A stretch of 64,000 nt of DNA from contig JAMPIV010008044.1 in assembly GCA_024509875.1 (NCBI GenBank), forward strand, positions 1-64,000. The letters are read 5' to 3'. Positions 33,742-45,919 of this stretch are shown one piece after another. Every line of letters starts with the position of its first letter. Position 1 is the stretch's first letter. Under the pieces are notes generated by a model, which worked only from the letters and a program-made list of their open reading frames with translations, did not search any database and had not been told where the DNA came from. The translations under genes and the position numbers were made by a program. Source of the stretch: Oreohelix idahoensis (taxonomy: Eukaryota; Mollusca; Gastropoda; Stylommatophora; Oreohelicidae).

Positions 33742-34510
33742 ACTTTCACTGCTGCTGCGCTGTGCCCATCTGTACGATAAGAGTGACAGAGTTTTAACTT
33801 TAGCTGATACAGATTCAAGTATTGTAGAAATTAATGCTTATCAGCGTGAATTTATGTTAGCAAAGTGTATGTGGTTAACAAGAAAACTACTCGCAGCTTC
33901 AGCAATGGCAACAATTTGATAAAGATAGGATATACATGGCACAATTTCAGTGAAACATAGGACTATATATATAATAAGCAGAGGTTGAAAAAATAAATGA
34001 ACCAGTTCAGTTACCATTATAATGCGTCTGATAATAAATTTTCACAAAGAAAGAGATGTCAAATGTTCTCTGTTCCAACAAAGATAGCAGACGACTGAAT
34101 CAGTACAAAGTGGCATAACATTAACATGCCCGTATTTTTATGCTGCGTCTCTAGAAACTGCATTGGTCAAATTATTAACATATTTCTATTCCTAATCTAC
34201 GCCCACTTTTAACTGCTCAAATAAAAATGAAAAACATTTTATAACATATTTATATACCAAGTAAACTATGTGCACATACTAAAAACAGCCAATAGTAAAC
34301 CATGTATGTATTTTTAAAAAAAATGAGTGTTAGAATGTACATGACGAAAAACTCGACCACTTTTGCAAAACTACTTTCTGCAATTGAAAAAAAAAAAAAA
34401 AAAAAATCATTGGCCGGAGGGGCTAAGGTGGTGGCTGACAAGGGGAGGTCACACACAAAAACATTCACATAAATTTAGTTTTGATTTACTCTATTGGACT
34501 GAGTGGAAAA
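33742..34510. other. Region upstream of PRDM9-like exon 1
   Basis: On the minus strand this is upstream of the proposed start. I cannot identify a promoter, TATA box or further 5' exon with confidence. An A19 run lies at about 34387-34406. Confidence 0.4.

Positions 34511-34562
<52 letters not shown>
34511..34562 (+). repeat. Poly-G run of 52 bases
   Basis: Uninterrupted G from 34511 to 34562. It is at the C-rich end (read on the minus strand) of repeat R copy 3. A C-rich stretch (cccctccccccctcccc) lies at about 34733-34762. Confidence 0.97.
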
Positions 34563-34563
<1 letters not shown>

Positions 34564-34690
34564 AGAAGAAAGGTTACTATATTCGGATATTGGAAATATG
34601 ACTTTGAATTCTGGAATTAGTACACCAAATGTCCTAATTGTAACCCATCAAGGGTTGAAAGTGATACTTTATTTAAAAAAAAATTTTTGT
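34563..34690 (-). repeat. Interspersed repeat R, copy 3
   Basis: The reverse complement matches 26000-26096 plus 27510-27541, and 6757-6840: aaagtatc..., cttgatgggtta.aattaggaca, ggtgtactaattc and tttccaatatccgaatatag. The long poly-G on the plus strand takes the place of the short C-rich end in the other copies. Confidence 0.65.
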
Positions 34691-35210
34691 TGACAAAAAA
34701 ATTAAAAGATTATATGTGATTTCAACTACTCTTCCCCCTCCCCCCCTCCCCCCCTCCCCCCAAAAAAATGTGCACAATATGCCCCAGCTCAGCTCACCCC
34801 CTTATTCCCATGAGTTTGTTCACGTTATTTAACACAATCATTTGGTTTTGTCTGGTTTTAAGGATCACCTTCTTTGCATACACACACACACAACTCCATC
34901 AGTGCTCCGATCGCAACCCTTAGATCACACAAGGAGGATCTCAGCACAGTACACGAGCTCCGTAGCACCGACGAGGACCCCAGTCTGTGTATACAGGAAT
35001 CAAACATTCTATAAGTATTTTTGTAGTAGGTAGGTTTTCCTAACTTTTAAATTTTGCCATGGCCTACTCTTCACGATTTCCAAATGCCGAAGGATTTTTT
35101 AACGTACGCAACTTTCACACGGGACCTCCTATTTTTACATCCTTATCCGAGAAGGCTAGGCATCCGATCTCCCTAACCTGGATTGCGGGGGGGGGTGGGG
35201 GGGCGGCCTG
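34691..35210. other. Unassigned DNA
   Basis: Includes the C-rich stretch near 34733-34762, an (ac)n run near 34878-34892, and a segment at 35117-35185 (cacacgggacctcctattttt) that may be an old repeat. No gene. Confidence 0.4.
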
Positions 35211-35560
35211 TCTCTATTTATTTATGTGCCTCTATTTTTGTATTGGCTTCTGTGTTTTTGTGTGTGTCTGCCTCTATTTTTTGGATCTGCCTCTATTTTT
35301 TTTGTCTGCCTCTATTTTTGGGTCACTTTCTATTTGTGGGTTTGCCTCTATTCTTTGAGTCTGTCTGTATTTGTTTGGGTCAGTCTCAATTTGTATGTCT
35401 ATTTTATTGTGTGTGTCCTCCTCAGTTTTTTGTGTGTGTCTGCCTCTATTGTTTTTTTTTCTGGCTCTAATTTTTGGGTCTGCCACTTTTTATTATTGTG
35501 AGTCTATTTTTGAGTCTGCCTCTATTTTTGAGTCTGCCTCTATTTTGTGTCTGCCTCTAT
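35211..35560 (+). repeat. Degenerate pyrimidine-rich tandem repeat
   Basis: About fifteen imperfect units of about 21-24 bp built on (gt)ctgcctctattttt. The repetitive peptides in all frames are a consequence of the repeat. Confidence 0.85.
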
Positions 35561-35770
35561 TTCCTTTACGCAAGATTATTTCATAAAACGAATGTCTTGT
35601 AATACTGTTAACTGGTTTCCAAGCTACATGGACTCAAGTCACTAGCTTTCCTGTTAGAGCTGTAGAGTGTTGATAGAACTGATATTATTTAAACAACATT
35701 ACACAAAACATGACCATGATAACGGATAGGGACAAGGCATTAGGATTTATAATTAGTCTTTAATGCGATG

Positions 35771-36030
35771 GGAGCCGCCGTAGCGCAGCGGTTAGTGCAC
35801 TCGGTGGTCCATGGTTCGATCCCCAGTTGAGGTAGGATCTTTAGATCGCAAGCGGCTCCGGGGACGACCCAGCTTCATGAGCTGGGTACCAGAGTAACTC
35901 TGGGAAGGTTAAGGCGGCCGACGTGATGCTGACCACATCACCCCTAGTGGGCCGATGATCAAGAAAATGTGGGCCTTACACCATATTCCCAATATGCCTC
36001 AATGGGCGTGTAACGGGATCCTTTACCTTC
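35771..36030 (+). mobile_element. Complete tRNA-headed SINE
   Basis: Starts GGAGCCGCCG at about 35771. The RNA polymerase III A box TAGCGCAGCGG is at 35781-35791 and the B box GTTCGATCC at 35814-35822, at the spacing of a tRNA gene. A core GACCCAGCTTCATGAGCTGG with hairpin potential follows at about 35876-35895, then the body and an end ..ggatcctttacc. Partial copies are at 8260-8400 and 25130-25295. Such elements are transcribed by RNA polymerase III and mobilised by LINE enzymes. It is not a tRNA gene: the anticodon arm is not preserved. Confidence 0.88.
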
Positions 36031-36714
36031 TATAAACAGAAGCAGTAAAGACGACTTATCAATGGAAACGTACATTTACGTGTGATTCAACCACTGCCGA
36101 TTACAACGTCTCCGTTGTTCTCTGTGTTTCAGAGCCACACAATGAGACTAAATGTGTGAGTTGAGATACTGATATAAGTAGTAGGGTAGGCGCAAAACGA
36201 TTATGATTCAGGCGTTCGAGCGTGACTTTTATATAAGGAAATACTCCGATCGATTTCAGGCGTTGGAGCGTCAGGCGTTGGAGCGTGACTTTTTATATAG
36301 CGATATATTTTAGCCGGGGTGACTTCCTCTGACGATCAGTAGGCGCCCTGTTGTCCATGTAGTGTGTTGTTGTTTACAATATGTAGACGATATTTATTTT
36401 ATAGACAATATTTAGTTATACAATTATCACATATATTTAGATATTATTACATACTGTTAGACTATATACAAACAGTTATATACATAGGTAACAAAGAATT
36501 TAGTTAATATATTTTATTTTATTTCAATATAAGTAATAAAACATGTAGGGGCATTATAAATATTTATATATAACAATTATATTGGATAAGAGTCGTGTAC
36601 AGTATTAGCAATCAGCAGAAATACATATGAGTATATATTGGCATTGTACATTTTTTTAAAATATTTATATTGGAAGACGGGAGGTGTGTACAGTATTTAT
36701 ATGGTAACACATAA

Positions 36715-36816
<102 letters not shown>

Positions 36817-37652
36817 GGGTTTTTAATATATATATAGCACCGGATATATATAGTATATTGGAAGACATAAAATGTAATATCACGAGGTACCCCATGTTTT
36901 ATGCTGCAGACCAGACCAATTATAGAGGGAGGGGTCGTCATTGTCATCGTAAAAAAGGCCCAGAAAAGGCCTACATTGTTGGGTGAAGCTGCACGGTACT
37001 GTAAGTACTGGTGTGCATGGGTGTCCTGGTCATGCAGGGGTACGTGGCAGAGAGATATTTTTTTGGACAGAGAGTTGGGATGTTCGGTGTGTGTTGTATT
37101 GTGCGTGTGTATACCTAGGCATCTGTGTGGTATGGTTTTTGGTTGGTGTACAGAGAGATTAGATGTTGAGGGGGGATGTGGTGACATTGTCGGGATGCAC
37201 CTGTCTCTTGATGTAAAAATAAGACAGGGCATACTCTTTATCTGTGTTGATTGAGCACATATGTGTATATGCCCGGAGTTGCTGTGTTCTGCTCAACAAC
37301 CAATAACATTTTTCCCGCCCTGTGCTTGTTGCGAGTTGAGGACTTCTAAGAACGTGTTTTTGTCTATTTTGTTGTGGTGTTTGTTGAGGCCTTTAGTGGT
37401 GGTTTTGTCGTAATTACCAAAACAGTGATACGTCTTGCTACAGAGGGAAACCATCCCACTGCCTTCGTATTCTAATTTAAAAAGGCCCGGTGTGCGTTTG
37501 TTAAATAATTTTTGCTCGCGACATTTTTGACAAACTAGGCGCATCTTACCATCACGAGCTACGAAAACGGATCTATGGTCGGGACACACTTTGGCGGGGA
37601 ACCACTGGTCGTAGGAGCTATAAAATTCACGTCGCATAGCGGGCTTAACAAC

Positions 37653-40183
37653 TGTAGCAAGTGTAATTTGCTGGGGAGGTTAAGATGTTATACCTAACAA
37701 GAAAGACAGCTGTGTCTGTGTCAACCGTGTGAGGTCAAGCAAATGTAGGCCCCTGATTATCAAAGATGATGATGATGATGTATTTTCAGGGAACCTAACG
37801 CTACCTCCCTAGATCTCACACGGTCTATATATTTTAATTCTAGTTGCTGGTGTCTGATGTGTCTAGGGGTGAAATGACAATGGTGGTACATAAACACAAT
37901 ACACTTTAACTCACTATAAGGAAATGAATAAGACTGTGGTTAAAGTTTTCTTTAAAATTTGAATTCTTTTCTTTGTACAATTTAATCTGCCTGTCCTGCC
38001 ATCTCTTTTGGACAGGTCTTTAAAATGAGGAAAATATATATTACATATACTATTTAACTAAAATGTTTGGACTCTTTGTCCTATAAGTATAATGTCACTA
38101 TATTGTTCCTGTAGGTGTATTCACAGACTAAAACTTTAATAGCTACTAGGTTTAGTCATTTGTTAGGAGGAGCTGTTGTTTTTATCACGTCCCATATAAT
38201 TCTGTTTATTCTTGGAAATAACAAGTTTATTTGTATGAAGTGTCAGATGTCCCAGATGTTGACACATCACCTGGGATTCTTGGTATGAAGATAACAAGTC
38301 AGTATGTCGCTGCAGAGAATATATAGATCAGCACACACAAGCTCCTTCTGGCTATCTGCTGACAGCATAAACTTTTGAATGGAGACTTTGTTCTTTACAA
38401 TCAATCATCAGGTTTCCTGTCACCGGATGGTAACAGGAAATAAAAAACCCTGCAATAAAAGACACCCTGGCCTTTTCACATCTGATCACAATTTCTTATC
38501 ACTATGTATACATGATGGTATGGGGTCAGCCTCGTATGCAATACAAGTGCACCAGCCCCTAATTTATATGACTCACACCTTTCTGTGACCACATCTCAGG
38601 TCCCTATGGCAGATACGCCACTGTACTTTTACATAGTTTGCTTCAATACAATAACGTTGAGTAACCACATCTCCTTTTGTATGATTTTCTTTTCTTTTCT
38701 TAATTATAAACGCTCTAGGCATGTTGAAGAGTGTTAATGGAATGCAGAGGCTTACTAACATCTTCTAATACAATAATATTAATACAAATCATAACAATAT
38801 GCAACAGTCAAATACAGTTCAATGTGAGAACTCAATAATGTTTGCTCCCGGCATGTCCTTCACTTTTCCCAATAGCAGTATCTAACTTTTGCAGTTTTAA
38901 TCAAGCATATTATTACATAAAGCATTCTTACCACAAATTCAAGAAATATGTCACAAATAACGTTGACTGGCAAAAGATATGGCCTCAGTTTTCTCTGCCC
39001 TGTCAAGACTGTGAATTTAGTATTATTTTAAAATTATTCACATCTGCTCTCAACGTACTTGTTGATAGAAACATTTCTTGTCAAATGGCCACGAGAGCTC
39101 TGAGCCTTGGCCAATATCTATTTGAGCTGGCCAATAAAATCAGGCGACTACCCAATTTTTGAATTTAGTTTTTGAAAAACAAAAACAAAATTCCAAACAG
39201 ACTATGCGTCTCGTAATCCATTGGTCAGTCCGCCTTAGTTATGCCAATACAAAAAGATGTTTCGTTTTCGTTAAATTTTCCTACCTCCCCCTTTACTTCT
39301 ATACTCTTATACCAACCAATAGGATTTGAATTACTCCAATGCCTCTTTTTTTTAAACTTGCGTCCCCAATAACGTTATGGATAACGAGCAAGAACAACAG
39401 CCCGTCCGTCCTAGCGTTCGTAGACATATAGTATTATCTCAATAACTTGGCTAATAATTGGACTACCATATATATTAAAACATATTTTTGCTCAGGGGAC
39501 ACTAAGCTACCAACTATATGATTTTTATGGTCAGTTTCATTATGGTTTAGATTTTCAGTTTTGTCACTGTCAATCGTCAATTATAACTTTTACACAAGTC
39601 GGCCATCTTCCCCCTCCTTCTGTATCATTTTTTCCTTATTCAAATAAACCAGCTAGTTTGGGTGACGTCAGAAATACACTACGCGGCGAGAATTTAAACT
39701 CTCTGTGTTTTATATCCGCTGGCTTTTCCAACAGAGAGGTTATAGTATTAGTCCCGCGTGCAGAACGAAGAGGGGTTTTTGCCAAGCGTTGGTAGTATTT
39801 TGCGTTAATTATTACAGTTGTTTCGTTCTTACTACTGGAAAATGTCCGAGTTACTGCTAATTTTTGTGTTAAAGTTAACATATAACGTTAATTCAGACAG
39901 CAGTTTGGCGGCATAGTTCTGGCAGATCGTTAATTATAAGTCTTGCCTCAGTTTCGTGCAGCAGATCGAGCAAGATGTTAAATGTTAATTTTACGTCTCG
40001 AAACCGAAACTAAAAAGCGTGTTAGATTTTACGGCGGGTCATTTTTTAAGCATTCCCACTGCACCAAAGGCAGTGCTCTACTGGCGTCGAAGATGAAAAT
40101 AGTCAGACACATGCGGGCGGGTTTATTTATTATAGGACTAAAATCTTACTGAATTTCGCGATTATTTCACAGACCTCGCTACA
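37653..40183. mobile_element. 2.5-kb TG...CA insertion in the polymerase, LTR-like
   Basis: The insertion starts TGTAGCAAG and ends CTCGCTACA, so its ends are 9-bp imperfect inverted repeats beginning TG and ending CA. It is flanked by ACAAC at 37648-37652 and 40184-40188. The uninterrupted sequence is present in the right terminal repeat (about 58805-58815). TG...CA ends and a 5-bp duplication suggest a solo LTR, but 2531 bp is long and I found no internal direct repeats; a non-autonomous DNA transposon is possible. No recognisable protein inside. It has several CCAAT boxes and one CRE near 39.1-39.7 kb and a (gat)n run near 37768. Confidence 0.75.
39111..39670. promoter_or_regulatory. CCAAT-box cluster and CRE inside the insertion
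   Basis: CCAAT occurs at 39111-39115, 39131-39135 and 39316-39320, ATTGG at 39220-39224, and a perfect CRE palindrome TGACGTCA at 39663-39670. Such clusters are usual in strong RNA polymerase II promoters, including LTR U3 regions. No transcription start can be assigned. Confidence 0.4.
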
Positions 40184-43100
40184 ACAACGTCCGCTAAGTT
40201 ACTCGCGCTAAGGGCCAAGTAAAGACTGTCTGTGTCTGTCTCGCACAACTGAAAATCTGATCTATCTACAAATTTATCTAAACAGTCGTAATAAAATTCT
40301 AACATGCGCAGTTTGGCGTATTGATAAACGAAAAAACCTATTTGCGCGGGCAGGTCCGAACTAATTTTCTTTTTAACCATTTCTACCTCGAATATGTCGT
40401 CAGTCACTAAAGTCATTTTTCTAAAAAGGGGGCAGTTTATTAATTTAGAAGTACCCTCTCCCGTCGTCTACGAGACATCTACGTGCTTCGCCTTATTGGT
40501 CAACGTTTTACCATAGGCGGCGTTACCTAACAGTTTCAAGGTTTCGCTGGTTATCGCGCAGATATCATCGATATCTCCCTGGCGACGCGCGATAGAAACA
40601 GTATTCCCAAACTGTTTAAAACACGTCGCGGGCGTATATTCAATCACCTGGTAAATACAGGTGACTTCTAAGCCCTTGGCCAGGTACCAGCGAAGCAAAG
40701 GCGTCGCCAACAGAATCTTTTTACCCACATAACTGCCGATCAACGTCCTTCTGGGGGTAGTTAGGAGTTTATGTTTTTCGGCGTATTCCCGCATGAAAGG
40801 CCCAATATCATCTCTCGTGACGTCAATATTTTTGAAAATGGGCGACATTTCCGAGAAATGCTCTTTGAAGTTGTCGGGGACACGAATGTCACACTCGACT
40901 AAACCAAACAAGGTCTCGTCTATCACAGAGGCGAGAATCTGTTGTTCCGTTAGCGGGTACCGACATTTGGTATAAGACGGTTTTAGGGTCGGGAAGGTGG
41001 CACTCAGAAATCGACCGATTGATCGATCGGTTTTCTTCAAATTTTGCCACTCACATTCCCACATTTCGACCAAGGTGACGTCGCACTCGTTCTTCAAATA
41101 TGCACCAATTTCCTGCGTCTTTTCGTACAACTCAGTCAACGTTTTTTTTATTGACTGGATTAACGTCACGACCGGTGGTTAGTGGGCAGTTAGGGTGGCC
41201 ATGGAACAGACAGCCATGGAACTGGTAGACGGTGCGAGGGTCTTTGTCCCACCCATCTACCCTAATGTGTCTATGACCCAAAGACATCTCACGTCCGTTA
41301 AACTGGATTTTTAAAACCACATTATTTTGGTGCGACACCCACGTCAACCAGTCGCGACACTGCACGGTGTATTTATTGATCTTGTGGTACCTGAAACCAT
41401 CCTCCCTGTTTCGTCTAACGGGAAAGTCAGTGGGCATTTATTGCATTAGCGCCCACAAATAAAGGGCGTTGGCATCATAACCTTTAATACAATGTACCAT
41501 TTCCCCCCTCTAATACACGTTTTGCCTTGTTCGTGGATCTATGAAATATAATTGAGGGTCCCCCAACTATATTTTGTCACAACGTGTTATGTAAATCTTG
41601 CTCCCGCTTCGAGCATAACAAGAACGATACGTTTGACGGGAGGGTTTTGAAAAGATATTTTAACGTTACACCGGGCACCGAAATCGCATCTTTAAACATG
41701 TCTACCCCTAGGCCCGCGTAAAAACTAACCTGCTGTTCTAACGCAATTAGGAAGGGGACCACGACTTTGTTATTGTACCACGTCAGAAAATCGCGCAGAG
41801 TGGTCATACGGTTATCGACCCACACTCTCTGACATTCGGCGTACTCGTCACTGGAAATATTAGTATTTTTTAGGGCGGAAAAAAAGCCGAGTGGGGTGGG
41901 AGCGCCGTTTCGTTTAACTTTTCTAAATCGGTTATGTACTCGTAACAGAAAAAACCTTTAGTTTCTGTCACTTTATAAGCGGCCAGATACTTGCTATAAC
42001 TAAAACCGGGGGCTAAGTAATTGATGATATCTAAAAACTTTAACTGCGGGGTGGCGATACACATAAAGTTATTGTTTCACTTGACTAAATATTTAAAATC
42101 TTGGTCAAGAAAATATCTGATTAGATAGGGTTTTATAACATTCACATCGTACTTTCCCGAGTTGAATCCTAACACTGGCAGCTCGCGCAAATACTCGTAT
42201 AGTCTCTCAATGAGCCCCTCCAAATCACCGAGTTGAGTGTACACCTCATCGAAATGCTCACGCAAAATGCTGTAAGACGCCTCGGCAATTTGGGTCAGAT
42301 GATCCAGCATCCTATTGACCAGGTCTTGTGGATCCCCCGTTGTGATAAAACAAACGGGTTCCTCAAACCCGGGGACATTAGAGGCCACCGAGCAAGCCAG
42401 GGGCACGTTTTTAGCTGTGTAGGTAGTTGCGCTACCACTGGGCCCTACAGAGGTATCGAAATAACACTCGTAGTCAAAGGTGGCCCAATAGGGAAAGACG
42501 AATTTTGTATCTACATCTATTCCCTGTGCCGCGATCGATTCCCAAACGGTATCTGGCGGGGTATAAACCCCACCTTTAAATATTTCCACGCGCTTATCCC
42601 CGGTACAGGTCTGCTCATGTTTCTCCACGTTCCTAAAAATCTTCCACAATTTACCGCATTTGGGGCATGAAAACGAGTGGCTCGCCCTATCAATATCAGC
42701 TATATAAATAAAATGGGTTTTATACATTAAAAGGCGCAAAGTGTCTGGAAAACTATCACTACTTCTAAGTTTGGGGGTCAGGGTCTGCACGTCGTCAAAC
42801 TCAAAAATATCAATATTTATTTTTAAAAATTTTCTAAGGATGGAATATCAGTTAAATTAAGCCCGGGAAAATCTATGAGGGTCTCTAGTCCCTGCTGTGT
42901 TTGCCACTGTTTTAGGAGCCGGCGCGTGCTTTTTCTAACATTAGTAACGGGCGCACCCCTAAAAACGACCAGACATCTAAAAAAGCAAAAGTTATCACTG
43001 TAAGGTATTGAGCTCGAGTCGTGTTGTAATGTATTAATGTGCTTATTATCGGTGAAGTAATTTTGTATGCCTTGTAAAAAACAGCCGATTGGGTGGTCTT

Positions 43101-43684
43101 GAATGTGGTACAGATATAATGAGGTAGCCGGGATCGCTTCAACATAATATTCGGTGTTGGATCTGTTTACTTGTGCGTTTGTAAGAATGTCTCTGTCATG
43201 TAAGTTTGAGACAAAAGACTTGAAATCTGTAATGTTATTGACTAGATGAGGATTGTCTAAGACACAGGCGTAGTTGTGTAAGGTGTGGTAGAAACGGAGG
43301 TCGTTGTTTTCTCTATTTCTCAAAATGGAATGATGACTATAATTAATTTTGAATCGTTTTGTTTGTTGTGTAAAGATTGGACTTAACAAAGACAGCCATT
43401 CGATGGTTTGTGTTCTGTCTGGACTATGAAAGAAAGTGAAAGTGGATAAGTATTTGTTGAGCTTGTTGTGGGTTTTTATGGCACTCCAGTTCTCATTATA
43501 TATCTGTTTAATGTCAGCCAGTACGTCACGTAAACTGTCTTGTTCAGAGGACAGACGAGGTTTTTTGTTAGGGGTTTGGGTACTGGACATTGGGCGTTTC
43601 TTGGTGGTCTGGCCTGCAGCTGGTGGTGGGTGAGGCAGGGTGGGGTGAATTGTTTTGAAGAACGCTCCTGATGATAGTGTCTGC

Positions 43685-44294
43685 TCATGAGCCAGGATGA
43701 GGCCGGTTGTCTATTTGGTTCGCCGTTAGGGCTGATGAAGGTATTCTCGAAGTTGCTGCAGCAGATGATGATGTTGATGATGCTGGTGAGGTCGAAATCT
43801 GCATAGGACCAGAGACTGGTGTTGGTGATGTTGTGGCACCTGATGCTGCTGGATTCTGTGTTGATGTTGGAATCTGCGTAGGGACAGAGGCGTGATGGTG
43901 CAGTGTGTGGACCCGTAGGTTATCAGCGCGGGTAAAGTTTTTGCCACAAATGTCACTGGTAAATAGAGTCAACGAGTGCGCTGTGTGCCCTGTTGTGACG
44001 TAATAGGTCGGCACGCCGGGTGAAAGGCTTGTCGCATCGGGTACATATTATGTTGTTTTGTACCACTGATGTGGTTTGCATCAATAATGTGTCTGTTTGT
44101 GGTGCTCTGGGCCCATGCTCAAGTTCTATGTGGCGTTGAAGGTTATCGCATCTTGTAAAATCGCGACTACAGAGACGGCACTCGTATCTCTGCTCCGCAT
44201 GCACCGTGTTCATATGACGAGTGAGGTTGCGGTCCCGGGTAAAAGAGCGCTCACACTCCGAGCATGCATATCGCAGGCTTTTAGGTGCAGACAT
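43685..44294 (-). pseudogene. C2H2 zinc-finger segment upstream of the polymerase
   Basis: The minus frame from ATG at 44294 encodes three C2H2 fingers: CSECERSFTRDRNLTRH, CRLCSRDFTRCDNLQRH and CTRCDKPFTRRADLLRH. A fourth (DICGKNFTRADNLRVH) is in the next frame after a frame change near 43970-44000, and lacks the first Cys. A Pro/Ser/Thr-rich tail follows (43685-43900). The polymerase N-terminus starts only about 95 bp further on, so the fingers may originally have been the front end of the polymerase protein. A separate DNA-binding protein is the alternative. Fingers with the repeated FTR.x(D/N)L.RH core suggest expansion from one unit. Confidence 0.75.
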
Positions 44295-44373
44295 CTGAGA
44301 AAGAGAAAAAATTTAGACAACGTTAAAATTAAACAAATACATGTAACAATCAGGTAACCTAGACAAAACAGAC

Positions 44374-44414
<41 letters not shown>

Positions 44415-45900
44415 ATAAAAAACCAGACTTATAGACAGATAGGTATACACACACAAGTGTACATCTCTGTCTGTGTGAAATAATTTTTGGTCTTTAACAT
44501 ATCAGAAATGTTCCACCTTTGTCTGATTCCAGTCTGATTCACAAACACTTGCGTTTATGAAGGAGTCTTTGTGCTTTACTACAGTATGGTTTGACAATTG
44601 TTGTGATATTAAAATAATATAAATAGTCCGCCCCCGCGATATAGCCACGTGGAAGCAAAGACAAAGATATTATTTTAGACCCCCGCTCTCTTTTATGAGA
44701 AACACGCAAAGTATTCAACTTCCTTTTTATTTCTCGAGAAACCCCATATCGATTGGTAATTATTCCCAGTCGCGCGAAGTGTTCAAATCTCATTTGGTTC
44801 ACGTGCAGCTGGGTCCACGCGTTCGCTGAACAAAGTAAGCGTAACCAACTATGAATTTTTCATCGGAAGAATAACAGGACCCATGTGAATTTTTAAACGC
44901 TCGAGATTGATTTGTTCTTTCTTTCGACCAGCAGCGCCAGGTAGCAATTACGTTGCTTTGTTTTGAAAGCAGGTGGACACCGCGATCTATATATCGAATC
45001 AAAAAATGAGTCATCAACAGTCTGAGCTGTGGCAAGCCGCTTTGTTTCAAACAACGACTCGCTGTCGTCCTTTCTTTTTGTTATAACGAAGATATACGTT
45101 TTATTAACGTGTTTGCTACACTAACCATGGTTGTTGGTTATAGCAGGGCGCCTGTCCTTTAATGTAATATGTTGTTTGTATTTATACTATATTATCTCTA
45201 ATAGGGATCTTTCCTTGTGTAGTTCAGTATTGTTTTTACGAACAGAAACAAACAAAAAGACAAACACACATATAAACATCCGAGTTTATATTTTTGTTAA
45301 AACAGAGATAGAAATAAACTCTGCCCTTTCTTTTTGTTATAACGAAGATATACGCAACGTTTTTTTATTTTAACTTTTTATATTATTTATTTTTTAAATG
45401 TTAGTTATTTGTAGTTATTGTGCTTCTTTGTGGTATCAGCTTCTGAGTACAGAAATGCCCCTCTCCTTTCTTGTTTCACGAAAGATAAAAACTAGCAACA
45501 ATGAAAGCAAAGTTATGCTTTGTAAACCCGCTCTCCTTTTTTGTTATCACAGAAACGCGCCAAGTTCTCAAAGGCAATTTTTTCACAAGTTATCGAGCTA
45601 CCCACCCGTTGCAAGTTGTAAGTATCACGGACAATTTTTTCAAAAACCCACCGAAACAGTAATAACACGTAATTATTTTTTCTTTGGTAAAACAAATTAT
45701 ATTTTGGCGTGTACGAGTATCGATTTTGTAATTATGTTCCACTGTCAGAAAGTATTACACTCTGATGATGCAATCGATGATGAGTCACCAGCAGACAGCG
45801 CTCTCTCAAACAAAGGAAAAAAGTAAGGTGTGGCATTTAATAATAGCATTTTCTTAACAATATGCTAAAGAACAAAAACGAACATATCGTTCATTCTCCA
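44295..45900. other. Polinton interior without recognisable genes, with repeated motif
   Basis: Contains a (GA)n run at about 44379-44408 and five diverged copies of a pyrimidine-rich word followed by ttgttataacgaagatatacg or a variant (about 44690, 45070, 45324, 45467, 45533). The copies at 45070 and 45324 share about 30 bases. The open frames here have no domains. Confidence 0.5.
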
Positions 45901-45919
45901 AGCCTTTTAACACTGCCTA

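Larger units (their letters stand above)
37165..43590 (-). pseudogene. Protein-primed family B DNA polymerase (Polinton/adintovirus type), broken
   Basis: Read on the minus strand in several frames. The N-terminal region (42823-43590) ends after DNFCFFRCLVVF. Next come a Cys/His block (CPKCGKLW...HEQTC), exonuclease motifs ATFDYECYF and LGFNSGKYDVN (42077-42790), then KFLDIINYLAPGFSYSKYL (41870-42064), VPFLIALEQQ with PGVTLKYLF (41577-41825) and YQFHGCLFHGHPNC (41132-41437). The polymerase part (40468-41169) has TPLLRWYLAKGLEVT and motif B LLGNAAYGKTLTNK; motif C ETDTDSLYLAL is at 40162-40416. After the 2.5-kb insertion the end resumes at 37647 (SSYDQWFPAKVCPDH) and stops near 37165. It would copy the element's DNA from a terminal protein primer. 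At least six frame breaks and the insertion make it inactive. Confidence 0.88.

Noticed and set aside
35059..35586. Several overlapping Cys/Phe/Leu-rich open frames on both strands
   Set aside because: Products of the degenerate ctgcctctattttt tandem repeat; all frames stay open because the unit lacks stops.
35771..35845. tRNA gene
   Set aside because: A and B boxes are present, but the anticodon arm is not preserved and the sequence continues into a SINE body found at other loci.
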